Part shown: positions 9,359 to 18,553 of the stretch, in pieces
Numbering within the stretch: the first letter of the stretch is position 1
Layout: every line of letters begins with the position of its first letter
NCBI RefSeq assembly: GCF_002215215.1
Contig: NZ_CP018632.1
Location: 4,708,501 to 4,772,500 of the forward strand
DNA length: 64,000 bases
Reading direction: 5' to 3'
Source of the DNA: Granulosicoccus antarcticus IMCC3135
Lineage (GTDB): Bacteria > Pseudomonadota > Gammaproteobacteria > Granulosicoccales > Granulosicoccaceae
Translations under genes and position numbers: made by a program
The notes under the pieces: generated by a model
Databases searched by the model: none
Seen by the model: only the letters and a program-made list of their open reading frames with translations
What the model was told of the DNA's origin: nothing

Positions 9359-10444
9359 TTAGCGTTGCAGTATGCTCAACAGTGCTTCGGTGATGGCCAG
9401 AGTACCCATATCACCTCCGAATTCCATCGGGCGCAACAGATTTTCGGCAAAGCCCGTATCGACTGCCTGGTCAATCAGCACAGCGGCACTTCTGATACTT
9501 TCATCACCGCTCTTTTCTGCCAGATAGTCCAGCATCAATCCACCACTCATGATCGCCGCCAGAGGGTTGGCTTTGTCCTGTCCCATGATATCTGGCGCAC
9601 TGCCATGCGCTGGCTGAAACATTGCGTTCGCATCACCAATCTCGGCACAGGCAGCCATCCCCATACCACCCACGAGACCGCCTGCCAGATCGGAGAGGAT
9701 ATCGCCGAACATATTCTCCATGACCATGATATCGAACTCCCACGGTTGCCGAATCAGATCCAGAGCCTGTGCATCGACATAGTTGTAGCCAGTTTCAATA
9801 TCCGGATACTGCGGCGCAATCTCATCGAATATCTTGCGAAAAAATGCCATCGAATTGAAAACATTGGCCTTGTCGACGCAGGTCACTTTTCCAGGCTTGC
9901 CCCGGCTCTTTCTTTTCTGTGCAAGTTTGAATGCAAAATGGTGTAATTTTTCAGTCGTTGCACGCGTAATGCGCAGCGTATCCTGCACTTCACTATCGCC
10001 AATGATCACACTGCGTCCGTGCGCAGCAGCAGAATAGAACAAGCCTTCGGTGGATTCTCTCAGGACCACCATATCGATAGCTGCCGCCCTTGGGTCTGCC
10101 AGACGCTGAGGCGAGTTCGGATAAGCCTTGATCGGACGAACCCCCGCATAGAGCCCGAAACGGTCACGTATCCGTAAATGCGGGGAGATTTCGGTGCCGT
10201 TGTCATGCCGGATGGAGGGCAGACCAATAGCGCCGAGAAATATGGCATCCGCCTCACCTGCCTTCTCCTCACCACCAGGTTCGATGTCGTTACCGGTTTC
10301 CTTGAAATAAGCAGCACCTGCCTGGATCTGCGTATAAGCCAATTCTGGCGCGGCACATCGAACCAATGCTCTGTCAACGATAGTCATCATGGCATCTGAC
10401 ACATCAACGCCGATTCCATCACCTTTGATCAGTGCAATTTCCAT
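9359..10444 (-). CDS. Isocitrate/isopropylmalate dehydrogenase-family oxidoreductase (IPMDH or tartrate dehydrogenase type)
   Basis: A 361-residue beta-decarboxylating dehydrogenase. It starts with the family N-terminus (LIKGDGIGVDVSDA) and has the substrate-binding stretch HLRIRDRFGLYAGVRPIKA. The active-site region is VVLRESTEGLFYS, with a catalytic Lys in VTCVDKANV. The metal-binding Asp lies in MFGDILSDLAGG and the NAD-binding HGSAPDI near the C-terminus. The family oxidises and decarboxylates 2-hydroxyacids such as 3-isopropylmalate, isocitrate, tartrate or homoisocitrate. No leu genes are adjacent, so a catabolic 2-hydroxyacid is at least as likely as leucine synthesis. A CAGGA ribosome site lies about 9 bases before the ATG. 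It converges with the ABC operon. Confidence 0.8.
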   Translation of the reverse strand: MEIALIKGDGIGVDVSDAMMTIVDRALVRCAAPELAYTQIQAGAAYFKETGNDIEPGGEEKAGEADAIFLGAIGLPSIRHDNGTEISPHLRIRDRFGLYAGVRPIKAYPNSPQRLADPRAAAIDMVVLRESTEGLFYSAAAHGRSVIIGDSEVQDTLRITRATTEKLHHFAFKLAQKRKSRGKPGKVTCVDKANVFNSMAFFRKIFDEIAPQYPDIETGYNYVDAQALDLIRQPWEFDIMVMENMFGDILSDLAGGLVGGMGMAACAEIGDANAMFQPAHGSAPDIMGQDKANPLAAIMSGGLMLDYLAEKSGDESIRSAAVLIDQAVDTGFAENLLRPMEFGGDMGTLAITEALLSILQR

Positions 10445-10832
10445 TGATAAATTCCTGAGGTATAGCCTTCCAGCTAGTTGTTGCAGATAGTAGAGCTGCG
10501 AAAATCAATCAGTATTGAGGATATCCATCGGCTCGACAGATGTACGCCTGCTGACAGACGACATCAGCATGTCTCATTCTAAGCTTGTCGGACACAGATC
10601 TCTCTGGCTTGCGATTCAGAATACCAGTTACACCATAATTTAGGTATATTTTAATGTATACATTATTAAGGATAATCGTTCTCATTTTTGCAAGACACAA
10701 GCTCTGCCCTCGATATATCACGGATATTCCTTGTGCGATCCCATTAGCTCGTTCACGATACAGCTACCTTTGAGACGAACGATCAGCAAGCATCTGATCA
10801 GGTCTCGATGATGTGAGTTCTAGCAAACGATC
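10445..10832. promoter_or_regulatory. Divergent intergenic region with a Fur-box-like site at 10671-10689
   Basis: This 388-bp AT-rich gap separates the divergent dehydrogenase and FIST genes and must hold both promoters. Bases 10671-10689 read GATAATCGTTCTCATTTTT, which agrees at 13 of 19 positions with the classical Fur consensus GATAATGATAATCATTATC. The site is about 145 bp before the FIST gene and about 225 bp before the dehydrogenase. A minus-strand frame of about 70 codons here has no recognisable product. The Fur call is a motif match only. Confidence 0.35.
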
Positions 10833-12032
10833 ATGAGGGTCCCATTCGTGCAATCATCTACCGCAGGCCCCATATCCCAGAAACGCTATTCCAGTGGAAT
10901 ACAGGCACTGTGGAGTAAAACGGCAACAACCGACCAAGTGTGCAGCAGCATCGCCGGGGTTAATGCTGAACAGGATTTTTCCGCCTGCATCATCTGGTTT
11001 TCTGCCAGCTGCCACCATCCAGAAGCATTGGTGTCGGGCATGGCGCAGCACTCACCAGCACTGAAATTCTGTGGCTGCTCCACCAGCGGCGAGATCACTC
11101 CCGACGGTCTGCAGGATGACGGTATCGTTGCCATCCTGTTGCCGGCACGCTGGTTTTGCGTACATACCTTTGTCATGCAAAATATTGCCAATTTGGGTAT
11201 GGAAAATATTGCCCAATACACCTCTGATCAACGCGAATCGTTTCTGGATTCCCTGCCGCAAACAGACCCTGCACAGACGCAGTTTGCCCTGCTGCTGATA
11301 GATGGTCTCACCTACTCGGAAGAGACCGTCACCGTGGCTATTGACAGAGGGCTGGCTGGCATTCCTCTTATCGGAGGCTCTGCCGGAGACAACCTTGAGT
11401 TTATAAAGACCTGGCAAATCAGCAATGGTCACGCTTGCACGGGAGCAGCGATGCTGTCTTTGATCAGTTGCAAGCTACCGTGTCAGGTCTATACCAATAA
11501 TAACTTCGTGCCGACCGAACACAAACTGGTCGTCACCGAGTCGGATCCGAATCAGCGCCGAATCAGCGAGTTCAACGCAGAACCGGCAGCGGTTGCCTAC
11601 GCAAATGCCATTGGCATGCGACCTGATGAGCTGGATGCTGGTAGCTTTGCTTCATATTCGGTGATCATTCGAATGGGCGACAAGCATTATTGTCGCTCTA
11701 TCCAGCAATTGAACGATGATCTGTCATTGACATTCTTCTGTGCCATCGACAATGGGCTGGTACTGACCCTGGCTCGTTCCGAAGGCATGGTGTCCTCCTC
11801 ACGCCAGGCCATTGAAGAGCTGGAACATAAAATCGGCCCCATCGACGTCATGTTCGGATTTGACTGCATTTACCGAAAACTTGACGCCCAGTATCGACAA
11901 ACCAGTCATCGAATTGCTGAACTATACAAAGAGAAGAACTTTATTGGCTTCAACAGCTACGGTGAGCAGTACAACTCCATGCATATCAATCATACATTTA
12001 CAGGTATTGCTATCGGGATGCCTCCTGAGTAG
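10833..12032 (+). CDS. FIST-domain sensory protein (FIST_N + FIST_C)
   Basis: A 399-residue soluble protein. The N-terminal part (about 45-215) matches FIST_N by its pattern (LKFCGCSTSGEITPDG, VAIDRGLAGIPLIGGSAGDN). The C-terminal part (about 225-380) matches FIST_C (the segment with YANAIGMRPDEL, and FGFDCIYRKLD). FIST proteins are ligand sensors; one subgroup, NosP, binds haem and nitric oxide and controls a partner histidine kinase. No kinase or cyclase is adjacent, so the partner is elsewhere or absent. It converges with the PQQ dehydrogenase gene. The start ATG has only a weak ribosome site. Confidence 0.8.
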   Translation: MRVPFVQSSTAGPISQKRYSSGIQALWSKTATTDQVCSSIAGVNAEQDFSACIIWFSASCHHPEALVSGMAQHSPALKFCGCSTSGEITPDGLQDDGIVAILLPARWFCVHTFVMQNIANLGMENIAQYTSDQRESFLDSLPQTDPAQTQFALLLIDGLTYSEETVTVAIDRGLAGIPLIGGSAGDNLEFIKTWQISNGHACTGAAMLSLISCKLPCQVYTNNNFVPTEHKLVVTESDPNQRRISEFNAEPAAVAYANAIGMRPDELDAGSFASYSVIIRMGDKHYCRSIQQLNDDLSLTFFCAIDNGLVLTLARSEGMVSSSRQAIEELEHKIGPIDVMFGFDCIYRKLDAQYRQTSHRIAELYKEKNFIGFNSYGEQYNSMHINHTFTGIAIGMPPE

Positions 12033-12039
12033 CTCAACC

Positions 12040-12080
12040 GCGTGATGCCAACCCATGTCACTGCAGGGTTGGCACCACGC
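12040..12080. terminator. Bidirectional stem-loop between convergent genes
   Basis: GCGTG-A-TGCCAACCC (12040-12054) pairs with GGGTTGGCA-C-CACGC (12066-12080), giving a 14-bp stem with one mismatch and an 11-base loop. It lies between the FIST stop and the PQQ dehydrogenase stop, so it can end transcription from both sides. No long T-run follows on either strand. Confidence 0.7.
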
Positions 12081-12099
12081 TCGGACTCAAGCGTAAAGA

Positions 12100-13884
12100 C
12101 TACTTGGCAGCCAGACCTTCAGGCACTTTGAATACCCACACAGATCCGCCCTGGTTCAGATAGCTAACCACCTTGGCAACTTCTCCACCCCACAAAGGTA
12201 CCGCACCGCCCCAACCAGTGACGATGGCAACGTACTGCTCACCATCCTGTTCCCACGTAATGGGCGAGGACACGATGCCGGTGCCAGTCTGGAATTTCCA
12301 GAGCTCTTCACCTGTCTCATCATCAAATGCCTTCAGATAACCTTCAGGTGTACCGGTGAATACCAGACCACCCGCGGTAGTCAGTACCCCACCCCATAAA
12401 GGTGCCTTGTTCTTGTATTCCCACTTGATATCGCCTGTGACCGGATCAAGAGCTTTCAACGAACCAATATAGTCATCGAACAAAGGCTTTATCGTAAAAC
12501 CTGCACCCAGGTAAGCAGCGCCTTTCTTGTATGTGATGGGTTCATTCCAGATATCCATACCCCATTCGTTTGAAGGGATGTAGAAGTTTCCGGTGTTCTG
12601 GGAATAGGCCATCGGCATCCAGTTCTTACCGCCCAGAAAACCGGGAACGGCGAATGATGATTTGCCTTTCTTGCCATCGGCACTTTCTGCCGGGTTACCG
12701 GGACGATTATCCGGGTCATATAAAGGACGACCGTTCTCATCGATACCCTTGGCCCAGGTTATATCCTGAACAAACGGGACTGCCGAAATGAACTCACCGT
12801 TAGTACGATCCAGCAAGTAGAAAAAGCCATTACGATCCGCTGTGGCACCGGCCTTTATGGTTTCACCGTCTTTTTCCATGTCAAACGAGATGAACTCATT
12901 GACGCCGTCAAAATCCCAGCCGTCGTGTGGCGTTGTCTGAAAGCCCCATTCGATCTCGCCGTTTTCCGGATTGATGGCAATACGTGAAGAGGTCCACTTG
13001 TTATCACCCGGACGCAGATGACTGTTCCACGGTGCAGGGTTACCCGTTCCAAAGTAGGCCAGCTTGGTATCAGGATCGTAGGTGCCGCCCAACCAGGGAG
13101 CTCCACCACCGTTCTTCCATTGATCTCCCGCCCAGGACTCGTTAGCCACACCCGTCATGGTTGACTCTTCGCCGTTGAGCGTGCCCATATGACCTTCGAT
13201 GGTTGGCCGTGACCAGACCAGTTCACCGGTATCAGGATTACGTGCATCGACCTGACCGACGATACCGAACTCACCACCGGAATTGCCCGTCACAATCAAT
13301 GGACCATGTGCTTCACTGGGTACGATCAGAGGCGCTGCAGTATAGGAGTAGCCCGCCTCATAGTCGCCCAGCTTCTTGCGCCAGATGACCTTGCCGGTCT
13401 TGGCGTCCAGAGCCACGATCTTGGCATCCAGGGTGCCAAAGAAAACCTTGTCGCCCAGTATGGCGGCGCCCCTGTTGACCACATCACAGCAAGGCAGAAT
13501 ACCTTCAGGTAATCGCGCATCGTACTGCCAGAGCTCTTCACCGGTTGCGATATCAATGGCCCACATACGGCTGTATGAACCGGTGACGTACATGACGCCA
13601 TCCTTGATCAATGGTTGTGACTCCTGACCACGCTGCTTCTCTCCTCCAAACGAGAAAGACCAGACAGGGTACAGATTCTTGATGTTGTCCTTGGTCAGAG
13701 TCGCCAGCGGGCTGTAGCGTTGTCCACGAGGCCCCAGTCCGTAGGAGACGATGTCTTCTACCGAGGCCTGGTCATTCATGATTTCCTCAATTGAAACATC
13801 CAGCGCGGTGGCCGATGTGGCGAATCCTGCGACGCTAAGTGTCAATGTGCTGGCAAATGCCAGCAAGGTCTTTTTTCGCTTCAT
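12100..13884 (-). CDS. PQQ-dependent alcohol dehydrogenase, lanthanide-type signature
   Basis: A 594-residue periplasmic quinoprotein with an N-terminal signal peptide (residues 1-27, ending ATA). It has the adjacent-cysteine disulphide (C132-C133 in LPCCDVV) that sits over PQQ and repeated tryptophan-docking propeller motifs ([33 protein letters not shown]). Candidate metal ligands are E205 and N282. The catalytic Asp is D324 in GWDFDG, and position +2 is D326. In characterised methanol/ethanol dehydrogenases that extra Asp marks lanthanide-dependent enzymes (XoxF, ExaF, PedH); calcium enzymes have a small residue there. AGGAG lies 7 bases before the ATG. It is followed upstream by relay, carrier and cytochrome genes on the same strand. 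Whether it prefers methanol or longer alcohols cannot be read from the sequence. Confidence 0.92.
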   Translation of the reverse strand: MKRKKTLLAFASTLTLSVAGFATSATALDVSIEEIMNDQASVEDIVSYGLGPRGQRYSPLATLTKDNIKNLYPVWSFSFGGEKQRGQESQPLIKDGVMYVTGSYSRMWAIDIATGEELWQYDARLPEGILPCCDVVNRGAAILGDKVFFGTLDAKIVALDAKTGKVIWRKKLGDYEAGYSYTAAPLIVPSEAHGPLIVTGNSGGEFGIVGQVDARNPDTGELVWSRPTIEGHMGTLNGEESTMTGVANESWAGDQWKNGGGAPWLGGTYDPDTKLAYFGTGNPAPWNSHLRPGDNKWTSSRIAINPENGEIEWGFQTTPHDGWDFDGVNEFISFDMEKDGETIKAGATADRNGFFYLLDRTNGEFISAVPFVQDITWAKGIDENGRPLYDPDNRPGNPAESADGKKGKSSFAVPGFLGGKNWMPMAYSQNTGNFYIPSNEWGMDIWNEPITYKKGAAYLGAGFTIKPLFDDYIGSLKALDPVTGDIKWEYKNKAPLWGGVLTTAGGLVFTGTPEGYLKAFDDETGEELWKFQTGTGIVSSPITWEQDGEQYVAIVTGWGGAVPLWGGEVAKVVSYLNQGGSVWVFKVPEGLAAK

Positions 13885-14091
13885 TAATTGCTCCTAGAGT
13901 GGAAAATCATTGCATTCATCGAGAGGTGAACTCGGCGTGTAAGTGTCAAGGCGTACAGTTCTTCAAGGTGCCGTGCCATCGCATCAGCAGTTTAGTCGAG
14001 TTTTCACAAGCTCCATAGTGGACAAAAGTACACTGCAAGCATGGTTTTTAATTCAAGGCACGCTTACAGAACATTCTCAATCCTCCTTTTT

Positions 14092-15111
14092 CTAACGAGT
14101 GACCTCAACGACGGGATAAAGTACATCTTCCAGCGCCGGATACAGATGTACAACGGATCTTTCATACTCGGTACGAATCACACCCAAGCCTTCAAAACGT
14201 GCCGGAATGGGTAGCACCATCGCCTCATTCATGGTAAGTCCCTTGCCGACCGAATCGCTGATGCTGCCATACAGCCAGTCAATATAATCAGCGGTTTGTA
14301 CCAGAGATTCATCCTTGGCATCGCTGGGCCCATGACCGGGCACCAGCAGAGACTTATCCATACCGGACAGCACCTCCAGTGAAGCCTTCCATGAAGGAAT
14401 ATCGGCATGTGGCGTTGTCGGAGCACGATAAAGAAAGGCAAGATCACCTGCGAACACCACGCCGGTCTCATCATCTCTGATGACAAAATCGCTGTTGGTG
14501 TGGCCTTCAAGGTAAAACAGTGAGAACTGTCGTCCCCCCACATCCTCATTATCAGTATTCATGACAACAGTCGGTGCAACCGAATACGTACCGCGCATCC
14601 AGTCCCCTAGCAGACGATACATATTGTCGGTAAACCCGTCACCTTCCAGACTTATGTTCTCAATCACCTTTTGCGGTGCGGCGATGACAGAGGCCTCAAA
14701 TGACTGGTTACCCAGAAAATGATCCGGGTGATGGTGAGTGTTATAAACCCGAAGTATCGGCTTGCCGGGTACGGTTCTGCCGATCAGCTCGCGCAAGGCA
14801 TCGCCGTAGCGCTTCGAAGGCCCCGTATCGATCACGACAACGCCATCGGGGACCTCGATGAAGGAGGTATTGACGATATTGCCGCCATTGTCCTGGCTAA
14901 AGTATTCGGTGCGCCCCAGCACCGCCCACGTTTTTGATGCCACCTCAACCGCAACCAGATCAAAATCGAGTAACCGTGCCCCTGCCGAACCACAGGCGGC
15001 ACAACCACATCCTGCCGCAAACCACTGCAACACCTGTCGTCGCGACCTGGATATCGGTGCCGCGCTGGCTCTGCTGCCAGCGACAGGCATGACAGGTGTT
15101 GAAGTGTTCAT
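14092..15111 (-). CDS. Quinoprotein-relay-system metallo-beta-lactamase-fold hydrolase
   Basis: A 339-residue exported protein. A Tat-like N-terminus (SRSRRQVLQWFAAG) is followed by a Cys-rich stretch (CGCAACG). The MBL-fold zinc motif is THHHPDHFLGN, and further ligand positions appear as LEGHTNSD, VFAGDLAF and LVPGHGPSD. MBL-fold proteins of this type accompany PQQ dehydrogenases and are named quinoprotein relay system zinc metallohydrolases; their reaction is not established. The ATG at 15111 shares a base with the TGA of the SoxYZ-like gene (TGATG), so the two are translationally coupled. It lies 207 bp upstream of the dehydrogenase on the same strand. Confidence 0.82.
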   Translation of the reverse strand: MNTSTPVMPVAGSRASAAPISRSRRQVLQWFAAGCGCAACGSAGARLLDFDLVAVEVASKTWAVLGRTEYFSQDNGGNIVNTSFIEVPDGVVVIDTGPSKRYGDALRELIGRTVPGKPILRVYNTHHHPDHFLGNQSFEASVIAAPQKVIENISLEGDGFTDNMYRLLGDWMRGTYSVAPTVVMNTDNEDVGGRQFSLFYLEGHTNSDFVIRDDETGVVFAGDLAFLYRAPTTPHADIPSWKASLEVLSGMDKSLLVPGHGPSDAKDESLVQTADYIDWLYGSISDSVGKGLTMNEAMVLPIPARFEGLGVIRTEYERSVVHLYPALEDVLYPVVEVTR

Positions 15112-15902
15112 CAAAGCTCGTTGGCCGCAGGTATATCCAGAGGAAAACTGAAGGTATTACCTTCAGTGTCGCGAGAGGAAACACGCAGAATCATTTTTTC
15201 TCGCCCTACTTGCGGCTTTATGGTCAGCGTCGGATTTTCACTAACGGGCTCATACAGATCCAGCTCGGCAATTGCCCCACCTTGCTCATTGCTGATCGTC
15301 AGCTCATTGAGATAGAAGGCGGGAATTCCTACAGCCAGACCAGTGTCCATCGGGTGGCGCATGCGCAGCGTCATCCGCGCATTGCTATCATTTTCACGAA
15401 TGGCGAATGCGCGTGTCTCGCCCAGCGTCTGCATCCAGTTGCTATTGCCGTGCGCAGCCGCAGCAGTGGTGCAACCACCACCAGCCGCATCTACCACGGC
15501 ACCACCCACATGCCATACGCCATCAGCCGTACGAACACCGACATGAATGGGTGAGGTCTGCTGCAGTTTGAGTCGAAAACCGATATAAGGCAGTGCCCCT
15601 GCAGGACGAAAATTCATCACCAGCGGAATCGGATTCAGATCAGCCACAGCAATGATTTCTTCGACGCCGTCAAGCTCGGTGGCGTCGACCGTGACCGGTA
15701 CATGAAACTGGTTCTCGGCAGACAAAGGGGCCATGACCTTGACTCGATCATCAAATACGATATCGCCCTCTGGCATGAAACGCTCGACCATGGCCTGCCA
15801 CATGACTGACTGGAAGGGGTCCTCAGGAACCTCTCTGGCCAAAGCTCCTGTGCTAGCAGCTGCTAAACACAGGGCAGAGACCACCTTCAACCACTGTTTC
15901 AT
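15111..15902 (-). CDS. Quinoprotein dehydrogenase-associated SoxYZ-like carrier
   Basis: A 263-residue secreted protein with a signal peptide (MKQWLKVVSALCLAAASTGALA). It fuses a SoxY-like N-terminal half (residues about 35-155) to a SoxZ-like C-terminal half. The SoxY carrier motif is usually a C-terminal GGCGG; here a related DAAGGGCTTAAAA lies internally, between the halves. SoxYZ-like fusions of this type recur next to PQQ dehydrogenases, where a carrier role for a covalently held intermediate is suspected but not shown. It is the middle gene of a minus-strand set with the MxaJ-like protein upstream and the MBL-fold protein downstream. Confidence 0.8.
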   Translation of the reverse strand: MKQWLKVVSALCLAAASTGALAREVPEDPFQSVMWQAMVERFMPEGDIVFDDRVKVMAPLSAENQFHVPVTVDATELDGVEEIIAVADLNPIPLVMNFRPAGALPYIGFRLKLQQTSPIHVGVRTADGVWHVGGAVVDAAGGGCTTAAAAHGNSNWMQTLGETRAFAIRENDSNARMTLRMRHPMDTGLAVGIPAFYLNELTISNEQGGAIAELDLYEPVSENPTLTIKPQVGREKMILRVSSRDTEGNTFSFPLDIPAANEL

Positions 15903-15913
15903 ACCCTATACCT

Positions 15914-16792
15914 TCATTGCTGTAACTCGACGGGTAGCCATTCAACGCCATACTTTGCATAAATAGCCTGCATATCGCCCGATTCGATCATCTCCGTCAA
16001 TACGTCACCCAGTGCATAACCCAGATCCCGACTGTCGTGCTTGACGGCAATCCCAACCGGCCAGCCCGTTCGTACGATACCGGGCATGGGTGGCTGAACT
16101 ACTTTGGAATTTATATCCGGAGCGCTAAAGGCTACCCATTCTGCCTGAGCTCGTGAAGCAAGCAAGGCGCCTACCTCACCCGTCGTGTAGAGAAGCTGTG
16201 CATCCTTGAAGGTCCAACCTCGACGAATGCTCTCCAGCAACTGTCCACGAAATGCTGCTGACAGAAAGAAATCGCCTGCGGTATCCAGTTCCACAGCGAT
16301 CGGATTGGATACAAAGCGACCAAATGTATCCACTTCAGGATGGATATCCTGGTTGAATATCACAGCCATCTGTTCCTGAAAGTAAGGTGAGCTGAGCACT
16401 GCAAATTCATTGCGTGCATCCACCTCACGATCAAACGGGGCGTGCATCATGACATCGGCGGTCTTGTGATAAACCAAGTCACCTTTCCATATATAGACTC
16501 GCAGATCGTCATCCAGATTTTCGTCAGCCGGTCCAATAAGAAACTCGACATCCACCCCCAGACTCTTGCCAAAGCGACGCGCTATCTCCACATCAATACC
16601 TTGAGCGACCCCCGCCTCATCCTTCCACGAATAAGGCGCGTAGTCGCTGTAGGCAAACACCACCAGTTTGCCACTGTCGACAACATCGTCCACTGGACGG
16701 GCTTGCAGCGCAGACGAACAAAGCGCTGCCCCCAATAGACACAAAGACGCTGAAAGCAGCTTTGACTGTTTAAGAAAACTGATGGATAGCAC
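15914..16792 (-). CDS. MxaJ/XoxJ-like periplasmic binding protein of the quinoprotein system
   Basis: A 292-residue family-3 solute-binding fold with a signal peptide (residues 1-31). The ligand-binding start is LVVFAYSDYAPYSWKDEAG, and the SBP_bac_3 pattern GIDVEIARRFGKSLGVDVEF follows. In methylotrophs the MxaJ and XoxJ relatives are needed for active methanol dehydrogenase, probably by activating the apoenzyme; no ABC permease partner is present here, consistent with that role. The first codon is GTG at 16792, three bases after the stop of the cytochrome gene, so the two are one transcript. I infer assistance to the neighbouring dehydrogenase. Confidence 0.82.
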   Translation of the reverse strand: MLSISFLKQSKLLSASLCLLGAALCSSALQARPVDDVVDSGKLVVFAYSDYAPYSWKDEAGVAQGIDVEIARRFGKSLGVDVEFLIGPADENLDDDLRVYIWKGDLVYHKTADVMMHAPFDREVDARNEFAVLSSPYFQEQMAVIFNQDIHPEVDTFGRFVSNPIAVELDTAGDFFLSAAFRGQLLESIRRGWTFKDAQLLYTTGEVGALLASRAQAEWVAFSAPDINSKVVQPPMPGIVRTGWPVGIAVKHDSRDLGYALGDVLTEMIESGDMQAIYAKYGVEWLPVELQQ

Positions 16793-16795
16793 TGT

Positions 16796-17242
16796 TTATT
16801 CTGGCCGTGGTTGAGTTTCTGTATACGAACGGATTGCCCACATGGCTTCCTGATTCAGAATATTCTCAAACGGAGGCATCTTGTAGGCGCCATTCTGAGT
16901 ATAGCCCTTGCGCACTCGTTCCATAAACCACTCATCACCAAACTCACCATCCTCCAGCATGCGAAGATCCGGCGCAATGCCGCCTGAAATGGCTTCCAGT
17001 CCGTGGCAACGAGCACAATTGGATATATAGGCAGAAGCACCGATGGTACGCGCCAACTCGTATTGTTCCCCACCCATTACGCGATAGGGGTTTTCCATGG
17101 CGATCTCTTCAGGCAAGACTTCCAGGCCTTCGGTATCCACCGCTTGCGGTTGAACATCACCATGGCCAAAGCCGGTTGTTGAGAGCATGAACTGCGACAG
17201 GACCAGCAGCACGGTACCACCGGTCAAAAGACGTCTTTTCAT
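16796..17242 (-). CDS. pedF: Cytochrome c550 (PedF-like), electron acceptor of the quinoprotein dehydrogenase
   Basis: A 148-residue class I cytochrome c. It has a cleavable N-terminal segment (MKRRLLTGGTVLLVLSQFML), one haem-binding motif CARCH near residue 77, and distal Met candidates in YKMPPFENIL. c550 cytochromes of this type take electrons from PQQ ethanol dehydrogenase. The ATG at 17242 gives a clean signal peptide; a longer frame to 17290 adds an unlikely leader. It is the first gene of the minus-strand oxidation set and is divergent from the CXXCW operon. Confidence 0.85.
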   Translation of the reverse strand: MKRRLLTGGTVLLVLSQFMLSTTGFGHGDVQPQAVDTEGLEVLPEEIAMENPYRVMGGEQYELARTIGASAYISNCARCHGLEAISGGIAPDLRMLEDGEFGDEWFMERVRKGYTQNGAYKMPPFENILNQEAMWAIRSYTETQPRPE

Positions 17243-17419
17243 TTGCTTGTAAAGTCTGTGATTCGAAGGAGCGTAGGGTAGCCTGAGCAACGAAACATCA
17301 ACATGGTACTTTGGGTGCTATGCACAATAAAACATGATTTACAGACACCAAAACAATGAAGTCGGCCTTGGACTTTGGTACCACTGTGTTTACTCCTCAC
17401 ACAATGCATACTCCTGATC
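17243..17419. promoter_or_regulatory. Divergent control region between the cytochrome and CXXCW operons
   Basis: This gap holds the promoters of both halves of the PQQ locus: the minus-strand electron-transfer genes and the plus-strand maturation genes. It is AT-rich around 17300-17360. I could not recognise a specific operator. Its position makes coordinate control of the two halves likely. Confidence 0.45.
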
Positions 17420-18553
17420 ATGCTGGATAAAATCTTACTTGCACTTGCCTTGACTCTAGTTAGTGCTGCACCGGTCGCGGGCCAATCAGACACTCGCTAT
17501 GATGTCGACCCGGATAGTGGCCTGCGAATGGAGCGTTACCGAGCTCCAGTGCCTGCTGACATACCTGGCGGCATCACTCTGAACACCGAACAGGCCATCG
17601 CACTCTGGCAGCAGGAAAAGTTGATCTTCATCGATGTCTTTCCACCAAAGGGGCTCGGACCCGACCCACTGGATGGACATTGGCTCATCCCTGATGAACG
17701 CCTGTCGATACCCGGCGCAGTCTGGCTACCTGAGGTGGGTCGAGGCACACTGACGGATGAGGCCGTTGATTATTTCAAACGCAATCTGGTACGGCTGACC
17801 AATGACAAGCCTGACACAAGTATCGCTTTTTACTGCACATCCGACTGTTGGCAGAGCTGGAACGCTGCCAAGCGGGCCATTGACTGGGGCTACAGTGCCG
17901 TTCACTGGCTTCCCGTGGGCACCGACGGCTGGCTGGAGCTGGGGGCTGAGCTGGTAGCGGTACAACCGATCAATTTCTTCGATGATTCGACTCAGCAAGC
18001 AGCAGCATTGACAGAAGCTCCTGAGAGCCAGACGGTAACCGATATCACGGCCGAACCTGCGTTTCCCGATGCCGCTCGTATCTTCCTGATCGATCAGCAA
18101 GGCGTTGAACTGGAAATTGGCAATGTTGTATTTTCGAAGAACGGCCCGGATAAGAGCGGGATCAGCGTTGAAGTAGACAGTGACCAGTTCGTTGACCAGT
18201 TTCTGTCAATGCGTCCCTTCAAATGCCTCACCGGGGCGAGCGAATGGTTCTGCTATCTGCCCTACCCGTATGAGCTGAAGAACGAGGTGACAACCAAGGA
18301 GCTTACCGAGCTGGAGTACCAGTTATTGTTCATCTGGAAATCGGTGGCAAGTTTTGGTATCGATGCGTGGAATGGTGTGTACTACCAACTTGAATGGCAG
18401 CCAGATGGCAGCCTGCAAGGCAAACTACTACAAGGAGATCTCAACGTGCTGGCCTCACCACCAGAACCAAACAGCCATCCGATCGAACTGGACGAGTTCA
18501 TTGCCGAGGACGCCCAAAGTCGTTTATACCCTTCGCTGATCATTCGGCCATGA
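17420..18553 (+). CDS. PQQ-catabolism-associated CXXCW-motif protein with an extra C-terminal domain
   Basis: A 377-residue exported protein (signal residues 1-20, ending APVAG). Residues about 25-190 form a rhodanese-like domain carrying the CXXCW motif (C139-T-S-D-C142-W143), the hallmark of proteins found beside PQQ-dependent catabolic dehydrogenases. Those proteins usually end near 180-200 residues. Here residues about 205-377 add a second, unrecognised domain with aromatic-rich strands (FKCLTGASEWFCYLPYPYEL, YQLEWQPDG). The ATG at 17420 gives a proper signal peptide. Its TGA overlaps the MoxR gene ATG (ATGA at 18550-18553). A redox or sulphur-handling role is a guess from the motif. Confidence 0.82.
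   Translation: MLDKILLALALTLVSAAPVAGQSDTRYDVDPDSGLRMERYRAPVPADIPGGITLNTEQAIALWQQEKLIFIDVFPPKGLGPDPLDGHWLIPDERLSIPGAVWLPEVGRGTLTDEAVDYFKRNLVRLTNDKPDTSIAFYCTSDCWQSWNAAKRAIDWGYSAVHWLPVGTDGWLELGAELVAVQPINFFDDSTQQAAALTEAPESQTVTDITAEPAFPDAARIFLIDQQGVELEIGNVVFSKNGPDKSGISVEVDSDQFVDQFLSMRPFKCLTGASEWFCYLPYPYELKNEVTTKELTELEYQLLFIWKSVASFGIDAWNGVYYQLEWQPDGSLQGKLLQGDLNVLASPPEPNSHPIELDEFIAEDAQSRLYPSLIIRP

Noticed and set aside
10509-10721. 70-codon minus-strand frame before the FIST gene
   Set aside because: No recognisable product, and it covers the Fur-like site and an AT-rich promoter-like stretch.
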